Of a DNA stretch of 64,000 nucleotides, positions 60,162 to 64,000 are shown piece after piece (the stretch's first letter is position 1; every line of letters begins with the position of its first letter). Origin of the DNA: VXYK01 sp965221585 (GTDB lineage Bacteria > Actinomycetota > Acidimicrobiia > Acidimicrobiales > Aldehydirespiratoraceae); contig OZ244898.1 of NCBI GenBank assembly GCA_965221585.1, positions 1,364,001 through 1,428,000 of the forward strand, in the 5' to 3' direction. Position numbers and translations under genes: made by a program. The notes beneath the pieces were generated by a model. The model saw nothing but the letters and a program-made list of their open reading frames with translations. It had not been told where the DNA came from and did not search any database.

Positions 60162-60196
60162 AGGTGATTGTCTGGGCTGATCAGGTGATTGTCTGG
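60162..60196. repeat. 14-bp direct repeat at the RNase D stop codon
   Basis: Identical AGGTGATTGTCTGG copies lie at 60162-60175 and 60183-60196, offset 21 bp. The stop codon of RNase D (60181-60183) overlaps the second copy. It resembles a short duplication of the gene's last codons. Confidence 0.8.
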
Positions 60197-61341
60197 TTGG
60201 ATCGCTGTTCGAGAACCACGATGTCGTTGTCGAAGGCCAGAGAGGCCTCACCGTCGACGAGGCGGCGGATGTGATCGCCGACGAGTTCTGCGCGCCAACC
60301 CTGTGCCAGCCGCGGATCGTCATCGCCTCGGAGGAAGGCCTCAACGTCGGCACGGGTCGCCAATAGCGCCGGATCGATCTCGTTTGCCTTTGCGACCTGG
60401 GCGATCCAGGCACTGGCAAGTGTTACCGCTGGGCGATAATCCCTGGTATCAGCGTTGCGTTTGGGGTTTCTGGGCGGACGCCAGCCCGACTCGAGTCCTT
60501 CGGCGACTGCCTTGAGCAACTCTGCTCCCTGTCTGCCCTTGAGCATTCCACGGTCGATGCCGCGGATCTTGCCCAGAGCGTTCTGGTTGGTCGGCATCGC
60601 CTGGGCAATGGATGCTACTGCCAGGTCGGAGAGAACGAATCGAACTGGCTGGTTGAGGGTTGCGGCGCGACGCTCACGCCATGCCGCGACGGACTGGGCC
60701 ACTGCCAGGGGCCGTCCCTTCAGATGACGGGCCTCCTTGATTCTGCTCCAGGCCTCGTCCGGATCACGCGGTGTCAGATCCCGCGAACGCATGAGTTCGC
60801 ATTCGTCTTGGACCCACGACAGGCGATTGCGAGATTCGAGCTTCGAGACGAGTTGGTCGTGGATCTCCAGCAGGCGGGCTACGTCTGAGGCCGCATAATC
60901 GAGCTGGGAGGTGCCGAGTGGACGTTTCAGCCAGTCCGTGAAGCGGCTGCCCTTGGCTAGTGGTACACCCAACTCGCGTTCGTGGAGGAAGGCCAGCGAC
61001 GGGGTCGACAGGCCGAGGAATCCTGCGGCGATCTGGGTATCGAACAGCCTGGCTGGTATTGCACCGCATGCCAGATCCAGGATTTCGAGGTCTTGTCTGG
61101 CGGCGTGGATCACGGAGAGGGCGTCGGAGGCCATCAGTGCCTTCAAGGGGCCCAGGTCGACTGCCAGCGGATCGATCAACACGATCTGGTCGTCCCAGGC
61201 GATCTGCACCAGAGCGACCGTTGGCCAGTAGCTCTGCTCCCGATGGAACTCGGTGTCGAGCGCGTAGCGGTCCGTCCGACTCAGGACATCGACTGTTGCG
61301 TGCAGGTCTTCGGCCGTGTCGATAATCCGATAATCGAGCAT
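60181..61341 (-). CDS. RNase D-like DEDDy 3'-5' exonuclease with HRDC domain
   Basis: The protein has 386 aa. The exonuclease domain has YALDTEFHRE (DxE), VIHAARQDLEIL (D) and YAASDVARLLEIH (YxxxD), all metal ligands present. A C-terminal HRDC-like helical domain (PDEAWSRIKEARHLKGRPLAVAQSVAAWRERRA, then GIDRGMLKGRQGAELL) follows. It probably trims RNA 3' ends. The frame extends to 61551, but ATG at 61341 begins the fold (MLDYRIIDT) and lies 5 nt after TAGCAT. Confidence 0.9.
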   Translation of the reverse strand: MLDYRIIDTAEDLHATVDVLSRTDRYALDTEFHREQSYWPTVALVQIAWDDQIVLIDPLAVDLGPLKALMASDALSVIHAARQDLEILDLACGAIPARLFDTQIAAGFLGLSTPSLAFLHERELGVPLAKGSRFTDWLKRPLGTSQLDYAASDVARLLEIHDQLVSKLESRNRLSWVQDECELMRSRDLTPRDPDEAWSRIKEARHLKGRPLAVAQSVAAWRERRAATLNQPVRFVLSDLAVASIAQAMPTNQNALGKIRGIDRGMLKGRQGAELLKAVAEGLESGWRPPRNPKRNADTRDYRPAVTLASAWIAQVAKANEIDPALLATRADVEAFLRGDDDPRLAQGWRAELVGDHIRRLVDGEASLAFDNDIVVLEQRSNQTIT

Positions 61342-61346
61342 GTGGC

Positions 61347-61377
61347 ATGCTAACCAACAGTGGTGCGGAGGTAGAGT
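61347..61377. promoter_or_regulatory. Overlapping divergent -10 elements
   Basis: TAGCAT on the minus strand (complement of 61347-61352) serves RNase D. TAGAGT on the plus strand (61372-61377) lies 8 nt before the GTG of the DUF2510 gene. The two start codons are 44 nt apart, so the promoters must overlap in their -35 regions and may exclude each other. Confidence 0.5.
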
Positions 61378-61385
61378 CACCCCCA

Positions 61386-62351
61386 GTGTCCGACCATTCG
61401 ACCCCTCCCCCGGACTGGTACACCGATCCCGACGACGAGTCACAGTACCGGTATTGGGACGGGTCGGCCTGGACTGAGCACCGGGCGCCGCGACACGTTG
61501 TCGAGGAGTCCCCGGCGCTGCGCGGCGTGAATCGGCTGATAGCCGATTCACTGCGAATCCTGCGCCGCCAGTGGCGCGGCTGGATATTTGTCGCGCTTTT
61601 GTCGGTTGTCGCGTACGTCCTGGTAGCCGTGCTGTTCGTCTATAGTGCGGATCTGGTTCTGAACGGCGAACTGGACGAGATCATTGAGCGGATCTCCGAA
61701 CCGGGTTTCGATCCAGAGACTCCTGAGAACGAGGCCTACTTTGAGTCGCTTGAGGTTGACTTATCGATATGGAACTTTGTGCCGGCAGTTCTCGGCGCGT
61801 TGTTCGCCTGGTTTGTGAGCAACCTGGTGACAGCGGCCATCACGTTGCTGACCCTCGCTGATGAGCGCGGCGACGATCAGCGCCACTCAGCAGTGTTGAC
61901 CAAGGCCCTGAAGCGGGTTCCCCGGCTCATCGGAGTGGACCTGCAGTTCGTGGTCCTCGTAGCGGCGGTCTCCGCGGTTACCCTGCTTGTTGCTGCAACC
62001 GTGCCGCTGATGCTCATTGTGGTGATCCCTGTGTTGATTGTCGCCGGAATCTGGGGGTTGCCGGTGGCATTCTTGGCGTATGTCGTTGCTTCCATTGGTC
62101 CGGCTCAATGGTCTCTGGGTTACGCCTACCGTCTAGTTCGCGGACGTTTCCGGGCGACCTTCGGCCGCCTGCTGCTGCTCCTGGTGATCGTTACGGTTTT
62201 CGCCGTTATGACCGAATTGGTAGCAGGGCAACTGGGGTTGTCCTGGGTTCTGTCTGACGTACTGATCGGAGCAGTGTCAACGGTGCTGTCCCTGTTGTTG
62301 AGTATCGCTACTGCGATCGTCTACCTCGACCTGGGCGGAGAATCAGACTGA
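61386..62351 (+). CDS. DUF2510-domain multi-pass membrane protein
   Basis: The protein has 321 aa. The start is MSDHSTPPPDWYTDPDDESQ, followed by YRYWDGSAWTEHRAP, the short Trp-rich DUF2510 motif found at actinobacterial protein termini. Then come about six hydrophobic segments (WIFVALLSVVAYVLVAVLFV, AVLGALFAWFVSNLVTAAITLL, VVLVAAVSAVTLLV and others), resembling a DUF7544/glycerophosphodiesterase-type membrane domain only loosely. GTG at 61386 is preferred over ATG 61347 because of the -10 position and the DUF2510 boundary. Confidence 0.75.
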   Translation: MSDHSTPPPDWYTDPDDESQYRYWDGSAWTEHRAPRHVVEESPALRGVNRLIADSLRILRRQWRGWIFVALLSVVAYVLVAVLFVYSADLVLNGELDEIIERISEPGFDPETPENEAYFESLEVDLSIWNFVPAVLGALFAWFVSNLVTAAITLLTLADERGDDQRHSAVLTKALKRVPRLIGVDLQFVVLVAAVSAVTLLVAATVPLMLIVVIPVLIVAGIWGLPVAFLAYVVASIGPAQWSLGYAYRLVRGRFRATFGRLLLLLVIVTVFAVMTELVAGQLGLSWVLSDVLIGAVSTVLSLLLSIATAIVYLDLGGESD

Positions 62352-62370
62352 CAGTCGGTGCCCGGTTCGG

Positions 62371-62964
62371 CTATTGCGTGCGTTCGGGCAGGTCAGCGGG
62401 ATAGTCGGCGTCGTGGAACCATGCAGGGTCTCCGTCGCTGAACCAGGAGACGTTGAGTTCGCCGACGGCATGCTTGGGCGCGCGGACCCCGTCGGCGAAT
62501 GAGCGTTCGAGGGCGTCGAGGGCGCTCCGGCGCCAGACTGCATGGAGCCATTCAGCCTGTCCCCCGCAGACGGGGACCGAAACGTCGGCCTTTCCCAAGT
62601 TGTCGCGCAGCGCCTTGACTGCTACCGCCGAGGGCCGGGTCAGATCACACGCCAGCACCGCCACCGTCTCGGCCGAAGTGGCTCGAAGCGCCGTGATGAT
62701 ACCGCCCAGCGGGCCTTCGGACGGCCATGCATCCTCGATGTAGGCCATGCCGAGATCCGCGACTCTCTGACCGTCGCCACCGACCACCAGAACCGAGACG
62801 GCACCGGCCTCGTACAGCGCGGCGGCAACCCTTTGCAGCAGGGTCAGATCATCGATCTCCAAGAATGCCTTGTCGATGCCCATCCGCCGGCTGGCGCCGC
62901 CGGCGAGCACGGCGCCCTCGAAGTCGACGGCACCCTCGGCTGAAGTCACGTCTGCGGTGGCCAC
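62371..62964 (-). CDS. mobA: MobA-like molybdenum cofactor guanylyltransferase
   Basis: This NTP-transferase-fold protein of 197 aa would attach GMP to molybdopterin. The nucleotide-binding start is GAVLAGGASRRMGIDKAFLEI, followed by LVVGGDGQRV, EGPLGGIITALRA and VLACDLTRPS. That last motif is usually CDMP in MobA, so the metal aspartate is kept but the context differs. A related sugar or CoA-type nucleotidyltransferase is less likely. The start is GTG at 62964, overlapping the end of the DUF3151 gene. Confidence 0.8.
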   Translation of the reverse strand: MATADVTSAEGAVDFEGAVLAGGASRRMGIDKAFLEIDDLTLLQRVAAALYEAGAVSVLVVGGDGQRVADLGMAYIEDAWPSEGPLGGIITALRATSAETVAVLACDLTRPSAVAVKALRDNLGKADVSVPVCGGQAEWLHAVWRRSALDALERSFADGVRAPKHAVGELNVSWFSDGDPAWFHDADYPADLPERTQ

Positions 62965-63368
62965 TGCGGGTCGAGTTGACGCAGGAAGAGCGCGCAGCGT
63001 TCCTCCTCATCGGTTTCTCCGATTAGCGCCGCCGATGCCTGCAGACCTGCAAGGGAGCGCAGGAAACCCCGGTTGGTCTCGTGGCGCCAGAGTACGTAGC
63101 CGCTCCCCCGCCAGCCGTTGGCCCGCAAGCGGTCCAGGCCTCGGTGGTACCCCGTGCGGTAGGCCGCATAGGCCAGTGCCGGTACGTCAAGAACATCACC
63201 AAGGCAGGCCCAGGCCGCGAGCATGCGAGGCCACCGCGCGCAGACATCCGCGATAGCACCGACGGGGTCGTCGGCATCTTGCGCAGCCCGCAGAGCTTCG
63301 ACTGCATCTGAGGGTTCAGGGTCGAGAATCGTCTCGGAGGGGCCCGAGGAAAGCTGCACGTCGCTCAT
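62946..63368 (-). CDS. DUF3151 family protein
   Basis: This actinobacterial family of unknown function is recognised from AAWACLGDVLDVPALAYAAYRTGYHRGLDRLRANGW, HETNRGFLRSLAGL and ETDEEERCALFLRQLDP. It is 140 aa, the family's normal size. No enzymatic motif is known. ATG at 63368 follows TAGGCT (complement of 63375-63380) by 6 nt. It is followed by an overlapping mobA-like gene. Confidence 0.85.
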   Translation of the reverse strand: MSDVQLSSGPSETILDPEPSDAVEALRAAQDADDPVGAIADVCARWPRMLAAWACLGDVLDVPALAYAAYRTGYHRGLDRLRANGWRGSGYVLWRHETNRGFLRSLAGLQASAALIGETDEEERCALFLRQLDPQWPPQT

Positions 63369-63424
63369 GGAGCGAGCCTAGCGGTGGAACATCTATTGCT
63401 GTCGGTGCTGGTTAGCATGGCGCC

Positions 63425-63757
63425 ATGTCAGCCGCAGCCCTCCCCAGTTGGCTCGACCCCGAGCTGTTGCAGTGGTTGATCGTGGTGGTTCTGGCGGTCG
63501 TGGCGTACCTGTTGTACATCGTTCTGCGTTTCGTGCACCGCTTGGTGGCCAAGGTTGTGTTGCTCGTGGTCCTTGTCGGGTTGGGCGTGTCGCTGTGGGT
63601 GCAACGAGCGGACTTGGAGGATTGCGCCCTCACCTGCGAATGCACTCTCTACGGACAACAAGTCGTGATCCCCGTCGATCAGCTGCCTGAGCATCTGCGA
63701 ACCATCGACGCGAACGGCGTCGCGAGCTGTTCGATCGGTGCGGAGATTCTGAGCTGA
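63425..63757 (+). CDS. Small single- or double-pass membrane protein with Cys motif
   Basis: The protein has 110 aa: two adjacent hydrophobic segments (LLQWLIVVVLAVVAYLLYIVL and VVLLVVLVGLGVSLWV) flank a short basic turn (RFVHRLVAK). A probably extracytoplasmic tail follows with QRADLEDCALTCECTLYGQQVVIP and a later single Cys. The C-x3-C-x-C group could form disulfides. No family is recognised. The ATG follows TAGCAT (63413-63418) by 6 nt. It is divergent from DUF3151. Confidence 0.65.
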   Translation: MSAAALPSWLDPELLQWLIVVVLAVVAYLLYIVLRFVHRLVAKVVLLVVLVGLGVSLWVQRADLEDCALTCECTLYGQQVVIPVDQLPEHLRTIDANGVASCSIGAEILS

Positions 63758-63787
63758 GGTTGAGCCTGCCAGCGGCTCGCTCGGCCT

Positions 63788-64000
63788 CTAGGGGACGCGT
63801 TCGATGCGCAGGACGTTGGTGGACCTGCTGCGGCTGTCCGAGCCGGCGAGCACGCTCACCAGTTCACCGGCTCTGACGTGACCGGCGTCCTTGGCAAGGC
63901 GGATCGCTTCATTGACCATTTCCTCGTTGCTGCCGCCCTTGGTGATCCGCATCGGGATGGTGCCCCAGCTCAGAGTCAGTTGCTGCACCGTGGGCTCGTT
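63788..64000 (-). CDS. Pyruvate kinase-like C-terminal fragment, 5' part beyond window
   Basis: The frame is open through the right edge; about 70 codons are inside. The sequence LTLSWGTIPM, then EEMVNEAIRLAKDAGHVRAGELVSVLAGS and STNVLRIERVP, matches the C-terminal domain of pyruvate kinase (GD-VVVLAG and TN-LRI elements). The catalytic barrel lies outside, so the family call rests on this domain only. Confidence 0.7.
   Translation of the reverse strand, partial: NEPTVQQLTLSWGTIPMRITKGGSNEEMVNEAIRLAKDAGHVRAGELVSVLAGSDSRSRSTNVLRIERVP

Noticed and set aside
1..64000. CRISPR arrays, tRNA/rRNA genes, insertion sequences, restriction or other defence systems
   Set aside because: I looked for regular repeats with spacers, tRNA-like cloverleafs in the gaps, transposases and defence genes and saw none. 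The SNF2 helicase alone is not evidence of a defence island.

Overview
The window is a G+C-rich chromosomal segment from an actinobacterium. The evidence is a complete Pup-proteasome locus (mpa/arc, dop, pup, prcB, prcA, pafA, pafB, pafC), an FbiC fusion for coenzyme F420, several small actinobacterial protein families (DUF3151, DUF2510, a DUF4193-like zinc ribbon) and TANNNT promoters placed to give leaderless mRNAs. TrpF is encoded separately, HisA has an ordinary HisA loop, and several proteins look lineage-restricted. Together these point to a deep-branching, aquatic-type lineage such as Acidimicrobiia rather than Streptomyces or Mycobacterium; that placement is inference. I see no tRNA, rRNA, CRISPR array, insertion sequence, prophage or conjugative gene, and no gene-free stretch longer than about 300 bases.

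Region 1 (1-15.6 kb) is amino-acid biosynthesis. The 3' end of endonuclease III comes first, then a tightly coupled hisD-C-B-H-A-F operon, a GroES-like gene, a divergent amidase, hisI-trpE-ygfZ, an ABM-domain gene, and trpF-B-A followed by a flavin disulfide oxidoreductase. hisG, hisE, trpG, trpD and trpC are not here. Region 2 (15.6-31.3 kb) is mixed: a HAD nucleotidase with two paralogous SDRs, a hotdog thioesterase, a hydroxyisobutyrate-type dehydrogenase, YqgE, a SET-domain protein divergent from an Arg/Ser-rich disordered protein, a crotonase, a GNAT protein, an acidic zinc-ribbon protein, a tandem-domain ThyX, an M20 amidohydrolase, a tat operon, GDPD and signal peptidase I.

Region 3 (31.4-42.2 kb) is the Pup-proteasome locus, all on the minus strand, with glutamate dehydrogenase and alanine racemase between mpa and dop. 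Pup ends in GGQ, Dop would deamidate it, PafA would ligate it to targets, Mpa (C-terminal GQYL) would unfold them, PrcAB would degrade them, and the PafBC WYL regulators end the cluster. Region 4 (42.2-50.8 kb) has a ferredoxin, an operon of three small membrane-type proteins plus trmI, a LON-domain protein, a PBP4-like protein lacking all three catalytic motifs, a TetR regulator, and a transketolase-transaldolase pair. Region 5 (50.9-64 kb) has a SNF2 helicase with a small coupled partner, fbiC, a Cys-rich protein coupled to a ClC channel, an RNase D-like nuclease, a DUF2510 membrane protein, a MobA-like protein, DUF3151, a small membrane protein and the 3' end of a pyruvate kinase-like gene.

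Many operon-internal junctions are ATGA, GTGA or TGATG overlaps. Most operon heads have a TANNNT hexamer 5-8 nt before the start codon and no Shine-Dalgarno sequence. I used that pattern to choose starts that differ from the longest open frame for the amidase, SET protein, Arg/Ser-rich protein, pafA, RNase D, DUF2510 protein and others. All family names come from reading motifs; no database search was run.
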